Assembly: GCA_022606425.2 (NCBI GenBank)
Contig: JAHDVF020001361.1
Location: 434,001-498,000, forward strand
DNA length: 64,000 nt
Origin: Lepidostoma basale
Taxonomy: Eukaryota; Arthropoda; Insecta; Trichoptera; Lepidostomatidae
Reading direction: 5' to 3'
Translations under genes and position numbers: made by a program
Shown: in pieces, positions 12,801 through 21,339 of the stretch
How positions within the stretch are numbered: the first letter of the stretch is position 1
Layout: each line of letters begins with the position of its first letter
The notes under the pieces: model-generated
Databases searched by the model: none
Told to the model about the DNA's origin: nothing
The model's input: only the letters and a program-made list of their open reading frames with translations

Positions 12801-15538
12801 ACGTTAAGGGTTAACAACATTCCCCGCCAAATCACCAAATCACCTTCCAAGAATGTTCCCATCAGACGTAAGAGGAATAGCCACATGAGCTGAACCTCTG
12901 TAAGCCAGAAGATCCAAGACCAAGTCCAAGTCCAATTCACGAGTGACAAAACTTATCTTTAAAAAATATTATTTTTGTTTGTTTTGTTTTGTTACCCCAA
13001 AGAAGTATAACTTTTAAGGTGCGTACATAATTTTTTTATTATTGTTATTACAACGGACTTTCTCACCCTGTCGACAGCATCCAGTTGAACTCCCTCCCTG
13101 TCTCCGCCCTTGGATGGGGCGAAACTACGCCACTGTAGCAAGAGGGCCACGCAAGCCGCCCTTCGCTCCTGCGCTGACACGGCCAGCGCGGGGGGCGCTC
13201 CGCATATTGGGGCCCCGGTGGTGCAAGTTGCGGGGGCGGACGCTCGAGCCCCTAGAATTAAATCCATCGTCAATCTACTAATTAAAAAAACAAACAAACC
13301 ATTACGCCGTTTTCCCAAATGGACCGCCACACTACTCTATCCTGACACACGTCTCTAGATTCCTCCACATTAATACAGGGAGTCATACACGCACTTGATT
13401 CTTTCGACTTCTAACATGGAACTTTAAAATTTGATTGACTCAGTCATGACATGTTTTCCTCGGTCTTCCTCGACACCGTACTCCAGTCACATCGTTAACG
13501 TATACTTTCTCAACCATTATTTCTTCATCCATACGTTCAATGTGACCAAACCAACGCAGTGATCCTTTTATAATACTTTCTTCCGCTCTACATACCTTCC
13601 ATTAGGATATTAATCAGCATTTGAAACTCTGTCGTACATCGTTTTGATACACATACGTCTAGGGCAGAGGTTTCCAATTTTTTTTTGTACCGTAGACCCC
13701 TTGCCGATTTTTCCTATTTTATGTAGACCCCCTGTTTTCCCTCAATTCGAAACAAAAAAGCCGGAATTCTTTGTCGACATTTTTTTAGCTCATTTGGGGA
13801 AAATCAAATGTCCGATCTTTGCCGAATGAGCTAAAAAAATCGAATGTCCGATCTTTACGGAATGAGCTAAAAAAATCGAATGTATAATATTTGCCGAATG
13901 AGCTAAAAAAAAATCGAATGTCCGATCTTTGCGAAATGAGCTAAAAAAATCGAATGTCCGATCTTTGCCGAATGAGCTAAAAATAAATTACATCTCATGG
14001 ACCCCCATTTTTTTTACAATTGTCGTAGACCCCTTACAAGTTGTCGTAGACCCCTGGGGGTATAACAGACCCCTGGGGGTCTATATAGACCACATTGGAA
14101 ATCTCATCTTTACCGCGTTTTCGGTGGTATTAATGATATAATATGAAGATTGACGTCATTGTTAAAGAAACAATAATCTAGGTTAAGAGGGTCTGAACAG
14201 CTCTTACCCTAAGCCCTTATTCTCTAAATCTTTTCTGCACTAGCCTTCACTTAGTGAGCTCGATATGGAGAGGGATTTGGTCATCAAGTGTGTTTTTTTT
14301 ACGAACCTGTTAATCGTATACAACTGACAGATATGTGGTTCACAGTCGGCGGGTATAGATTCCCGCTACAGGCGCTATGGAGTACTGTCTCGTCGAAGGA
14401 GTTCCTTTTGTTGGGGTCCCCTCCCAATTCGTTCAGAAACGTTCTTAGAAGATGCTTCATCCCTGAAATAAATAAACAAACATGTTAAATCTTTAGCTGA
14501 ACAATGTCCTATTAATATTTAATTTTAAGTCTTTTTAACACAGTAAGGAAAATGCAATATAATGTAACCCCACTTTTCTGTGTATGGTGTGAATAGATTT
14601 AGTGAGTAAATTACGATAGTTACCCCACTTTTCAGTGTACGAAGTGAATAGATTAAGTACATTACGATATTTACCCCACTTTTCAGAATAGATATGATGT
14701 GAATAGATTAAGTAAGTACCTTTCCATAATTACCCCACTTTTCAGTGTATGAAGTGAATAGATTAAGTAAGTACATTACGAAAATTACCCCACTTTTTCG
14801 TGCACGTTAGACAAATATAAGGTGTTTTTTTAGAGGTTTGGTTTTTAAACTGTCAACATTATTTCTTCAGAGTGTCAATTTGATAGTTGACTGTTGATTT
14901 GTAGTCAACACATTTTGCCATTTTACCGTAAATAGATTGGCGTCAGAACAGCGCTTGCAAATTGTGTAAATTTATTTTGAAAATCATGGTTCGGTTCTCC
15001 AAACTTATCGTGCACTACATCCATTTTACGGTCGACATAATCGTTCATCCGAGCAAGATATTCAAAGGCCATGGATCGTTTTCGCATCACGTATACTCTA
15101 GTGGATAATACGCATCCACAAAGACGATAATTGTCGAAAATTGGATTTCACGATTGCGCTTCATTCGAGCTAGCCGTGGCGCTCATATGCTCGAAATCAT
15201 ATTTAAACAATAATGGCATAAAATTATCTATTAAATAAAGCCAATATCATAGACATTAACATTATTTTAATGTTTTTTTTTTCATTTTGAATATGTATTG
15301 TATTATATACCTCTATATAAAATAATAAAAAACTATATTAGAACATAACAAAAGCAGGTTCCTACTCACCATGTCTCGCGGCGTAGTGCATGGCAGTATT
15401 GTGATGCCTGCTCTCTCCATAGCTGAGGTTAGGATCGAAACTCTTCTTAAGAATGGGAGAACTCTGGTATATTTGCATAGCTGCGTACTCGTCGCCATTT
15501 TGAATGTATTTTTTAAACTTCGAAGACGTGCTTCCCAT
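670..15538 (-). CDS. ANKIB1: ANKIB1-like ankyrin-repeat RBR E3 ubiquitin ligase, 12 exons, 3' end off the left edge
   Basis: Twelve exons with GT-AG junctions and compatible phases join into 662 codons. The domain order is that of ANKIB1: N-terminal [10 protein letters not shown], which like the human protein has a possible Gly2 myristoylation site; ankyrin repeats (about residues 20-225, with [12 protein letters not shown] and GNTALHLAA); the conserved segment [19 protein letters not shown] (about 270-300); RING1 (from 355); BRcat/IBR (about 440-506); and RING2 (about 549-600). RING2 contains [13 protein letters not shown], whose Cys near residue 562 aligns with the RBR catalytic Cys that accepts ubiquitin from E2 as a thioester. 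An Ariadne-like helical region starts in exon 12. The family's C-terminal UIM region is not in the window. Coding exons are strikingly GC-rich within AT-rich introns. The main oddity is the disrupted RING1 in exon 7. By family the product is a RING-HECT hybrid ligase; substrates cannot be inferred. Confidence 0.93.
1395..2150 (-). mobile_element. LINE family A 3' fragment (RT C-terminus)
   Basis: Minus-strand frames give [35 protein letters not shown] and VEMRSLRRM, the thumb/C-terminal segment of an insect non-LTR reverse transcriptase, broken by frameshifts. Its 3' end (ACGCCGTCTCCCYGAAGGGG on the plus strand) recurs throughout the window and marks this family. A short second 3' end lies at 958-1015. 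Confidence 0.8.
2431..2571 (-). CDS. ANKIB1: ANKIB1 exon 11 (end of RING2)
   Basis: Acceptor GTTCCAG, donor AGG|GTAAGA, 47 codons. It encodes [17 protein letters not shown] followed by [11 protein letters not shown], the C-terminal half of RING2 and the conserved G-G-Y-[YF]-[RK]-C motif. Confidence 0.93.
2655..3230. mobile_element. inverted-arm element with an RTE-type tail between the arms
   Basis: Left arm (minus, 2655-2730) and right arm (plus, 3091-3230) share TATTTTATGGGAATGA and ACGTCAGTTTTCTAGAA in opposite orientations. The left arm keeps GGGCGAAACATGTCATTCCC; the right arm has lost the GAAAC block. Between them (2731-3090, minus) is an RTE-like reverse-transcriptase tail: [18 protein letters not shown] and [15 protein letters not shown]. 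Confidence 0.65.
3530..3744 (-). CDS. ANKIB1: ANKIB1 exon 10 (RING2 with catalytic Cys)
   Basis: Acceptor TTTACAG, donor AAG|GTAAAA. It opens with GEPHAPLGC (last BRcat ligands) and ends [20 protein letters not shown]. The Cys after NDG aligns with the RBR active-site Cys. The donor interrupts RING2 between CTK and CKFDFCW of exon 11. Confidence 0.93.
3789..3857 (+). mobile_element. tRNA-derived SINE, head fragment
   Basis: Carries the B-box-like GGATTCGACTCCCGGCGATAG of the SINE head, then joins tail-inverted to the next copy. Confidence 0.6.
3858..4092 (-). mobile_element. tRNA-derived SINE, near full length
   Basis: On the minus strand: ACCTTCGTGGCTGAGTGG (A box), then GGGTTCGATTCCCGGCGATG (B box), a body with CACGTGACAATAAAATGGCG, and a 3' end CAATTACTG/GTATAC followed by an A-rich tail (plus-strand T run). 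RNA polymerase III boxes and tail identify a SINE. Confidence 0.8.
4125..4540 (-). mobile_element. LINE family B 3' fragment, GAA-tailed
   Basis: Minus-strand frames encode [20 protein letters not shown], then [19 protein letters not shown] and [11 protein letters not shown], the C-terminal tail of a non-LTR reverse transcriptase. Plus-strand CTTCTTCTTCTTCT marks its GAA-repeat 3' terminus. A fragment of the SINE body follows at 4532-4590. Confidence 0.8.
4668..5370 (-). mobile_element. LINE family A fragment split by a non-coding repeat
   Basis: Minus-strand frames at 4668-4950 ([39 protein letters not shown]) and 5157-5370 ([19 protein letters not shown]) are adjacent parts of one reverse-transcriptase tail. 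They are separated by the repeat at 4950-5156, so that repeat inserted later. Confidence 0.75.
4950..5156 (+). repeat. interspersed repeat W (CTCAATAGAGACGAAGATGC family)
   Basis: Copy of a non-coding family with landmarks ATCTCAATAGAGACGAAGAT, CAGGACTTATGACCTGTCAT, TTGGTTGGGTTAAGCG and GGAAGTTGTATATATG. It interrupts a LINE. Confidence 0.75.
5448..5565 (-). CDS. ANKIB1: ANKIB1 exon 9 (IBR, second half)
   Basis: Acceptor TTTTTAG, donor CATG|GTAAAT. It encodes a Ser/Thr-rich loop, then [15 protein letters not shown], the central C-G-x-x-x-F-C-x-x-C core of the BRcat domain. Confidence 0.92.
6037..6123 (-). CDS. ANKIB1: ANKIB1 exon 8 (IBR, first half)
   Basis: Twenty-nine codons, acceptor TTTGCAG, donor [29 protein letters not shown] gives the first BRcat zinc ligands (W-C-P-x-x-x-C). 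Phase 0 to phase 0. Confidence 0.92.
6325..7805 (+). repeat. dimeric tandem array, about 40-bp half units with AGATGGC core
   Basis: More than thirty units in ANKIB1 intron 7 alternate between two forms: TAGATGGCACTCGTAGAAAA and TAGATGGCAGTCACAAATAG, each ending near ACCTCAA. The dimer period is about 80 bp. Units degenerate toward 6325. The array ends directly at the exon 7 splice donor region. Confidence 0.9.
7829..8053 (-). CDS. ANKIB1: ANKIB1 exon 7 (RING1, apparent paired frameshift)
   Basis: Phase 0 at both ends and 225 nt, fully open in one frame: [19 protein letters not shown] at the start and [18 protein letters not shown] at the end match RING1 and its exit helix. In the middle (about 7948-7996) the expected ligand pattern C-G-H-x-Y-C-x-x-C-W appears only in the neighbouring frame, as [15 protein letters not shown]. 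As given, the in-frame peptide lacks several zinc ligands. An assembly indel pair in GC-rich sequence or true decay are both possible. Confidence 0.85.
8325..8720 (-). mobile_element. LINE family A 3' fragment
   Basis: Minus-strand frame: [38 protein letters not shown] and SAYPFGETA followed by a stop, the intact C-terminus of the family A protein. Confidence 0.8.
8751..8990 (+). repeat. interspersed repeat W copy
   Basis: TGTATCTAAATAGAGACGAA, CAGGACTTATGACCTGTCAT and GGATTAAGCGATCGC landmarks present in order; right end near CACTAGCGTAG. Confidence 0.75.
9052..9200 (-). CDS. ANKIB1: ANKIB1 exon 6
   Basis: Acceptor TTGTAG, donor GAA|GTAAAG. It encodes [20 protein letters not shown], matching the family's W-D/K...L-x-x-W-M-x-[DN]-P-x-x-C-C-Q motif directly upstream of RING1. 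Phase 1 to phase 0. Confidence 0.92.
9644..9866 (-). CDS. ANKIB1: ANKIB1 exon 5
   Basis: Acceptor CAG before SEEAIEWCS, donor AATG|GTGAGG. An acidic spacer is followed by the ANKIB1 signature [19 protein letters not shown] and [17 protein letters not shown]. This stretch recruits no known enzyme chemistry but is one of the best-conserved parts of the family. Confidence 0.93.
9905..10920 (-). mobile_element. LINE family A reverse transcriptase, split by an AGATGGC array
   Basis: Minus strand, 10920 to 10714: [18 protein letters not shown], the reverse-transcriptase catalytic motif with YADD intact, then RYDLMMNV. After the array insertion the frame resumes at 10325 with [30 protein letters not shown] and [16 protein letters not shown] few internal stops mark it as dead. 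Confidence 0.8.
10326..10713 (+). repeat. AGATGGC array inserted in a LINE, flanked by a 9-bp duplication
   Basis: About eight diverged units of the array type seen at 6.3-7.8 kb. Flanks are ATAAGTCCA (10317-10325) and ATAAGTGCA (10714-10722), 8 of 9 identical, falling exactly where the LINE reading frame is interrupted. Confidence 0.7.
10921..11204. other. ANKIB1 intron, nothing recognised
   Basis: AT-rich unique-looking sequence with no open frame, array or repeat landmark that I could identify. Confidence 0.4.
11216..11390 (-). pseudogene. piggyBac transposase C-terminal relic
   Basis: Minus-strand frame ends [38 protein letters not shown], then a stop. This is the Cys-rich C-terminal zinc-binding region of piggyBac-type transposases (C-x-x-C...C-x-x-C-x-x-K-P-G-L...C-F-x-x-Y-H-T). 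Upstream sequence carries stops; no other transposase part is visible. Confidence 0.75.
11693..11872 (-). CDS. ANKIB1: ANKIB1 exon 4 (ankyrin)
   Basis: Sixty codons in phase 0 on both sides (acceptor TTTTTTTAG, donor TTC|GTGAGT). A textbook ankyrin pair is visible: [22 protein letters not shown], then [14 protein letters not shown]. Alanine- and arginine-rich because of extreme GC content. Confidence 0.92.
11888..12025 (+). repeat. interspersed repeat W, left part
   Basis: TGTATCTCAATAGAGACGAA through TTGGTTGGGTTAAGCGATCG; the right half is missing. Confidence 0.7.
12026..12745. other. ANKIB1 intron, AT-rich, unassigned
   Basis: No exon. A short GC island at 12505-12540 (GCCCCGCCGGCCGCCGGCCG) is not in any open frame with splice signals that I could recognise. 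Confidence 0.35.
12770..12955 (-). repeat. TGGACTTGG repeat family
   Basis: Minus strand reads TTGGACTTGGACTTGG then ATCTTCTGGCTTACAGAGG, the inverted equivalent of 17660-17790. Confidence 0.7.
13067..13251 (-). CDS. ANKIB1: ANKIB1 exon 3 (ankyrin linker)
   Basis: Acceptor TTCTAG, donor GACAGG|GTGAGA. It encodes an Ala/Pro-rich linker, then [16 protein letters not shown] and VQLDAVDR, which lead into the next ankyrin repeat. Very GC-rich. Phase 1 to phase 0. Confidence 0.88.
13300..13664 (-). mobile_element. LINE family A 3' fragment interrupted by a hAT-like element
   Basis: Plus strand GACACACGTCTCTAGATTCC and CATGTTTTCCTCGGTCTTCC are the family A 3' part. The homology resumes after the insertion at about 14104 (CTCATCTTTACCGCGTTTTC). 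Confidence 0.7.
13665..14103. mobile_element. hAT-like non-autonomous element with an internal 36-bp array
   Basis: Left end CAGAGGTTTCCAATTTTTTT and right end ...CCACATTGGAAATCTC are imperfect inverted termini of hAT type. Subterminal blocks TAGACCCCTT and TAGACCCCTGGGGGTCTA repeat near the ends. About six direct copies of a unit with GAATGAGCTAAAAAAATCGA lie at 13795-13985. It sits inside a LINE. Confidence 0.7.
14307..14462 (-). CDS. ANKIB1: ANKIB1 exon 2 (ankyrin)
   Basis: Acceptor ATTTCAG, donor ACAG|GTTCGT. It encodes [20 protein letters not shown] and [12 protein letters not shown], aligning with the second ankyrin unit of ANKIB1. Phase 1 to phase 1. Confidence 0.9.
14566..14808 (+). 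repeat. tandem repeat, about 66 bp, four units
   Basis: Units of the form TTACCCCACTTTTCAGTGTA ... GAAGTGAATAGATTAAGTA, slightly diverged and one with a short insertion. Confidence 0.85.
14940..15180 (+). pseudogene. transposase N-terminal relic (HTH type)
   Basis: Plus-strand frame encodes [20 protein letters not shown] then SEQDIQR; after a frameshift [19 protein letters not shown]. This is the helix-turn-helix start common to many insect mariner-like/DUF4817-type transposases. The 5' GGTGTTTTTTTAGAGG at 14820 may be near the element end. Confidence 0.6.
15370..15538 (-). CDS. ANKIB1: ANKIB1 exon 1 (start codon)
   Basis: The ATG at 15538-15536 opens [18 protein letters not shown] and continues to the first ankyrin helix [12 protein letters not shown]. 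The donor is CATG|GTGAGT, leaving phase 1. The start is chosen because the Met-Gly N-terminus and the spacing to the ankyrin repeat match the vertebrate homologue. Confidence 0.9.
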
Positions 15539-15914
15539 TTCAAAATTATTCGTACCGCTTTTGATTTGAGATTCGTTAAGAGTAGTTTTTTTTTCTTTTA
15601 GTTTATTAATATTTGCGCTTTTAAATTTTATTTTATTTTTATGTTTACATATATATTTTTCAGTTATTTTTTATTCACATTTATCGATATTTGGAGCACC
15701 TGTACGATCACAACTTAGACCGAAAATTATCAAACCTTTCAGCCATCTTGAATTTTATTTTATGGGGTTTGTTTTCTGAAAAATAAAACACAAACTTAAT
15801 TGAGTATTTTTGTACATACTTTAAATGTGCTTAAGTAAAAGTGAAAAATAATACAATCAATTTAAAATATACATTACTCAATAGCGTTTATACCAAGTAA
15901 TATTTATAGATTAT

Positions 15915-16675
15915 TAGTGTATCTGAGACAGAAGAAGAACTGCAAGAGGCCTCAACAACTTTGCAAAGCATTCTTCAAAATAACTACAACATGAAGATAA
16001 ATAAAGATAAAACAAAGCTGCTGACTGTAGGCCCAAAGCAACATCAGATGAGAGTAGTGATGTCAGGAGTTCCACTAAAGAACACCAAGGAGTTTGTCTA
16101 CCTCATGAGCAAAATAACATGAGACGGTCGGTCTAAGAGGGAGGTCGACAGCCGTATACATCAGGCTAGGCTTGCATTTAATAAAAGGTCGAAAATAATA
16201 TAATCAAATAATATAGACCTAAAACTGAGAATACTCCTCATCAAGACCATGTATGGAGTAACTTAATATACGGCTGCGAGACATGGTGCTTATCCTAAAG
16301 AGATAAACGGAGACTAGATGCTTTTAAGATGTGGTCCTATAGAAGACGATTAGGAATTTCCTGGAGAGACAACATCACGAATGAGGAGGTTCTTCAAAGA
16401 ATCGAAGGAGGAAGGCACCTGCTCAGGACCTTGTCCGAAAGGCGCGCAAGATGGATCGGCCATGTAATACGACAAGAAGGCCTCTTGCATGCCATAATGG
16501 AGGGTATGACCAAGGGGACAAACTCTAGGAGACGCCCATGCCGAGAGTACCTGGAGGACCTGTTGGTGGACGTGCGCTGCTCATCATATGCAGATTTCAA
16601 AAGAGTCGCACAAGACTTGGAAAAATGGAAGAGAAGAATACAAGAAATTGCTGCAAACCAATCTCAGGATTGAAA
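15915..16675 (+). mobile_element. LINE family D reverse-transcriptase tail
   Basis: Fragments in shifting frames: EELQEASTTLQSILQNNYNM, KINKDKTKLLTVG, then an open C-terminus RRRLGISWRDNITNEEVLQR, ERRARWIGHVIRQEGLLHAI and SRRRPCREYLEDLLVDVRCS. Internal stops between parts show decay. Confidence 0.8.
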
Positions 16676-17135
16676 CTTTCTAACTCTAACTAACTGAGAC
16701 AGACACTGAGTAACAGACACAGAAGCGAGACAGAAGAAATGAAATGTGAAACATCGTCGCGAGACATAGACGCGTAACAGACACGATAGAAAGAGCATAG
16801 CCACAAGTCCAATGATTTCGCCAGTTTGGAGAGGAACAATTTTACAAAAATGTCGTTAACAATAAAACACAAAATAAATTAAATAAGAAACTGATTGAAA
16901 TGGCAAAACAAAACAAAAAATACAATTTAGTACAAATTGTTGAAATAATATCTCGAAGACGAATGTGTGGTAAAATATATGGTAGTATGATATAAAACAT
17001 ATGATACATATGATACAAGGACGCGCGAAACTATAATATTATGAACGAAAATCGTCACAGTTCGAGAATTAGATTTTCTGGGATTGGACTACCCCAAAGA
17101 GACGTGGAATATAAAAGTGTCACTAATATGATAAA
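16676..17135. other. intergenic, nothing recognised
   Basis: Purine-rich segment with several GAGACAGA/AACAGACA motifs at 16685-16780, otherwise featureless AT-rich sequence. Confidence 0.35.
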
Positions 17136-17139
17136 TACA

Positions 17140-17300
17140 AATGAAAACATCAGTTTTCACACACATTAGATAATACCTCAGCGAGGCAAAACATGTCATT
17201 CGCATAAAATATAATAAATCTTCTAGAAAACAGACATTTTAACTTGTATTAATATGGAATTTTACATCATTATTCAAGAAGCAATAAATATTTGAATAAA
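17140..17300 (+). mobile_element. hammerhead-end element family P2, single arm
   Basis: Reads CGAGGCAAAACATGTCATTC then CATAAAATATAATAAATCTT, CTAGAAAACAGAC and ATTTTACATCATTATTCAAG, the P2 body seen in both arms of the inverted elements. Confidence 0.6.
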
Positions 17301-17389
17301 TATAATTACACTTGGTATTACAAAACTTTAGATTATAACATAACCTATATCAATGAACACAATTTTAACTAATTGTTAAATTGGGACTT

Positions 17390-17650
17390 CCGAGATGAAG
17401 ACACTGAGGACGATAGCAGGCAGGACACTAAGAGATCGCTTAAGGAATACCAGAATTAGAGAGATATGTGAGGTTGAGGATATTATAAGATGGAACAGGT
17501 AGCGAAGAATGGACTGGTACGGTGATGTCCAAAGAATGGACACCACCAGACTCCCCTATATTGCCTCATGGGACTCGACCTCGTGGAAGACCTCCCAAAA
17601 GATGGAAGGACAGCTGGGAGTCTACCTCACAGGAGGAGCACTTGTAGGTT
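17390..17650 (+). mobile_element. LINE family B fragment
   Basis: Plus-strand pieces MKTLRTIAGRTLRDRL-like and [15 protein letters not shown] from the family B C-terminus; frame broken. Confidence 0.6.
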
Positions 17651-17659
17651 TATGCAAAT

Positions 17660-17790
17660 GTAAAGAACGTATTTGGACTTGGACTTGGACTTGGATCTTC
17701 TGGCTTACAGAGGTTCAGCTCATGTGGCTATTCCTCTTACGTCTGATGGGAACATTGTTGGAAGGTGAGTTGGTGGGTTGTTAGTTTATG
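17660..17790 (+). repeat. TGGACTTGG repeat family
   Basis: Short TTGGAC microsatellite then ATCTTCTGGCTTACAGAGGT and TCTTACGTCTGATGGGAACA; shared with 305-440 and, inverted, 12770-12955. Confidence 0.7.
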
Positions 17791-17840
17791 CGGGGGCATG
17801 ATTTGTGTGACCCGGAGTAATTTTTTTTATTTTTTTTTTA

Positions 17841-18068
17841 TGTATACAACAGGTTGTTTGAACCCAATTACTGTATACAATTTGTTTTTTAGCTATTATA
17901 TTGAATCTCATGACATGTGATAGGTAGCCAATCTATCGCCATTTTATTGTCACGTGAATTCTACACCAGACCAAAGACAGTGTGACAATCACACTGCCAT
18001 CGCCGGGAATCGAACCCGGGACCTTCTGTATAGAAGTCAGAGCTCTAACCACTCTGCCACGAAGGTCG
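17841..18068 (-). mobile_element. tRNA-derived SINE, full-length copy
   Basis: Best copy. Minus strand has ACCTTCGTGGCAGAGTGG (A box TGGCAGAGTGG), GGGTTCGATTCCCGGCGATG (B box), the body, and CAATTGGGTTC-type end with GTATAC repeats, then an A-rich tail (plus-strand T run 17820-17840). Confidence 0.85.
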
Positions 18069-18759
18069 TCGTTCATCTGAAGAAGGATCGATTTTGGGCG
18101 CTTATGGCGGCTAGAGATGCTTGAATCGTAATTTGAAAGGTCTTTTATTGTGGGGTTAGGATGTGAAGGGAGTCCTTTGTAAAAAAGTTCGGCAAGTTTC
18201 AAAATTAATTAATCTATGTTACATTGTTATTTTTCAAAATTAATCCCAGGATCCCGAGATTATCATCGAATCTCGTTATAAAGTAGTCCGGGATTGGTTA
18301 CCCTACAAACATAAGAAGAATCCACACTTTAAATATTATTTTGTCCCGGTGTCTTATCTCGGTTGTAAAATTAAATAAATACTCCCATAAATCTGCGTGA
18401 TTTATCGCTTCAAACAAAGAGTATCATTGCACGTTTAACGGCTTTAATAATTCTTGTTTATATAAGATTAAACGTGTTTTGTATTCGTAATGTGTTCATT
18501 AGATATGTAGGTAAGAAAACACAATCGCAAATGCTTAATTTATCTTGACTTGACAGTACAAATATTAACATTTTTAATAAAGTTAAAACACAACAGGTGA
18601 CATCTATCAATTTTTACTGAAACAATTTTGCGTGTTTTTTTCATTCGTTATTTAATGATGAATGACTGGTTTCGACAACTTTGAATTAATTTCTAACTAT
18701 CAACAACTTACATATACAAAAATTCGTTTTAAGCTTCAGGCGTTAACACTGTGTATTTC

Positions 18760-19440
18760 CATACTATCATTTTTTTATGAATTAGAACACTGTTTACACA
18801 ATAACACACTGATACCTTAACATTTTAAACTGTTAAATTAAATAACTTTGTTTTATGTATTATATTACAATTGTATTTTATTTTACGCGACAGCTGTTTC
18901 GTCAACCTATATATACATCATCAGGTGTTACAATAATTTTGATGTATTATTATTTTTGATATATTATTGTAACACCGTTCTTGTATTGTAATGTAATAAT
19001 AATATCAAAAAAATTGTAATGCCATTCTCTGGACCATGGCCAGCGAAAAGCCAATTAGAGAACAGGTCGCTAGACGCAAATGGCAGTGGATCGGTCACAC
19101 TCTGAGACGGAACCCAGCCTGCAATGCTCAGGGTGCACTAGACTGGTCCCCTATGGGGGGAAAGAGAAAGCCTAGATCCACCTGGAGAAGAACCCTGCAG
19201 GACGAGGTTAAGGCAGCCGGTCTCACTTGGGATGATGTTAGGCATCAGAGTCAGCTGGAGAAGGTTCCTTGAGGCCCTATGCACCACGGAGGTGTGACAG
19301 GACAAAAATAAGAAGAAGAATATTGTAGCACCTGATGACGTCAACATAGATTGACGAAACAGCTGTCGCGTAAAATAAAATACTGTTGTGATACATAAAA
19401 CATAGTTATTTAATTTAACAGTTTTAACTGTTTTTTTCCT
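18760..19440. mobile_element. inverted-arm hammerhead-like element enclosing a LINE tail
   Basis: Arms at about 18825-18975 (minus) and 19320-19435 (plus) share GCGACAGCTGTTTCGTCAA / TTGACGAAACAGCTGTCGCG, and TTTTATTTTACGCGACAG in opposite orientation. The right arm has a perfect CTGATGA box, a GTCAA/TTGAC stem and GAAAC. Between them (19030-19315, plus) is a reverse-transcriptase tail: RKWQWIGHTLRRNPACNAQG, GKRKPRSTWRRTLQDEVKAA, with a GAAGAAGAA end. Confidence 0.7.
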
Positions 19441-19889
19441 TTGTAGACTTTGTTTTGAAGGCTTACACCTTCATCATCGGGAGTACGATATAAACCGATG
19501 TAAAAAAACAGTGTTTATATTATTCACGATATAAAACTTAATATTTCATATTTAACATTGATAAAAACGTATTTTTTATTATAAAATATCTGAGATTATT
19601 CAACAGCTTCCTGCCATCTTTTCAAATCCGCTTAAAAATATTCTTCTAAGTTTGTTGTGGAGCTTTTTTCTAATCTGTTTCACTGACAACTTTTAAAATT
19701 ATTATATTTAAATAGTCACTAGTGAAACAGATTTTAAAATATAATATGTTATTTTTTTAAGACTAAACCCAAGTATATGGGGTATATGGTTTCTAAGCGA
19801 GATACCCATCATGGATCTATGTTCTGATCTATCTATCTTACCACCAGATGTCGTCACATGCCGCAGTTGTGACAATACAGTACAAAAAA

Positions 19890-20460
19890 ACTAACTAACT
19901 AACTTACCATCACGCCGTCTCCCCGGAGGGGTAGGCAGAAAGAATGGAACGCCACACTGTTCTGTCCTGACATACTTCTCTCGATTCCTCTACATTCATA
20001 CATCTTGTCATGCACACGCGTCGATATCTCCGACTCCTCACGTGACCGACATTCAATGTTTGATTGATTTGATCGTGCCACGTTTTCCTCGACCTTCCTC
20101 TATTTCTAGCTCCGTTCACGCCGTTTACATATAACTTCTTTACCATTCTGTCTTCACTGATTCTTTCCATGTGTCCAAACCATCTTAATGACCCTTTCCT
20201 TATTTTCTTCATAACACTTTCATTCGCACCACATTCACTTCATATTCTTGCATTTGTCACTCTATCATATACAGATTTGCCACACATTCGTCTTAGAGAT
20301 CTCATTTCTACTGCCTTTATTCTACTTTCATCCTTCTTTTGCCAGTTCCATGCTTCACTTCCATACATAAGGGTTGGCACAAGAACACCGTTGTGTACTG
20401 CCATCTTAGCTTTTTTGGATAGGCTTTTGTTTGCGATGACAACTTTAAGTGCACCATTTA
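19890..20460 (-). mobile_element. LINE family A 3' fragment
   Basis: Longest clean tail of the family: minus-strand [38 protein letters not shown] and SAYPSGETA stop at the left; [22 protein letters not shown] and [20 protein letters not shown] to the right in a shifted frame. Confidence 0.85.
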
Positions 20461-20889
20461 TTAATACAGTACAACACAATAGTAATTGAACTAGTGATTT
20501 TAGCAAACGTATGCTCGCTCACTCGGCGACTAGTCTAGAAATTATAGATATTGAAAGTGAAATTTAAACGGTTTTGGCCCTTGGAACTTACTGGAGTAAT
20601 CAGTATAGCCCTAAGGCTAGAAATTATGGAGACCCCTCGCCTAGACCACCACCCGTTTGTTGTTAAATATGGAGTTTTACATAATTCTTCAATAAGCAAT
20701 AAATACGAGAATGGGGTACTCACCTTTTAATATTAGGTATGTGAGACTCGAGTGTATTAATGATGTAGTTTATTCCGGATCTACAGTTTAATGGGGTGTC
20801 ATGACATCATGCGTCCTATGCGAGTCTCACTCCACACCCACACCTGCAATCATTCAAATACAATTTACATTAAATAAGATCTCTTCTTA

Positions 20890-21335
20890 ATACTCCTCAT
20901 CAAGACCTATGTATGGAGTATCTTGATGTACGGCTGCGAAACATGGTGCCTATCCGAAACAGATAAACGGAGACTAGAAGCTTTTGAGATGTGATCCTAT
21001 AGAAGACTATTAGGACTTTCCTGGAGAGACCACATTACAAATGAGGCGGTTCTCCAAAGAATCGAAGGAGGAAGGCACCTGCTAAGGACCTTGTCCGAAA
21101 GGCGTGCAAGATGGATCGGCCATGTAATACGACAAGAAGACCTCTTGCATGCCATAATGAAGGGTATGACCGAGGGGACAAACTCTAGGGGACGCCCACG
21201 CCGAGAGTACCTGGAGGACCTGTTGGTGGACGTGCGCTGCTCATCATATGCAGATTTCAAAAGAGCCGCATAAGACAGGGAAGAATGGAAGAGAAGAATA
21301 AAGGAAATTGCTGCAAACCAATCCCAGGATTGAAA
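20890..21335 (+). mobile_element. LINE family D tail, second copy
   Basis: MSERRARWIGHVIRQEDLLH and SRGRPRREYLEDLLVDVRCS; about 90 percent alike to 16300-16675 by eye, with an early stop. Confidence 0.8.
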
Positions 21336-21339
21336 CCAG

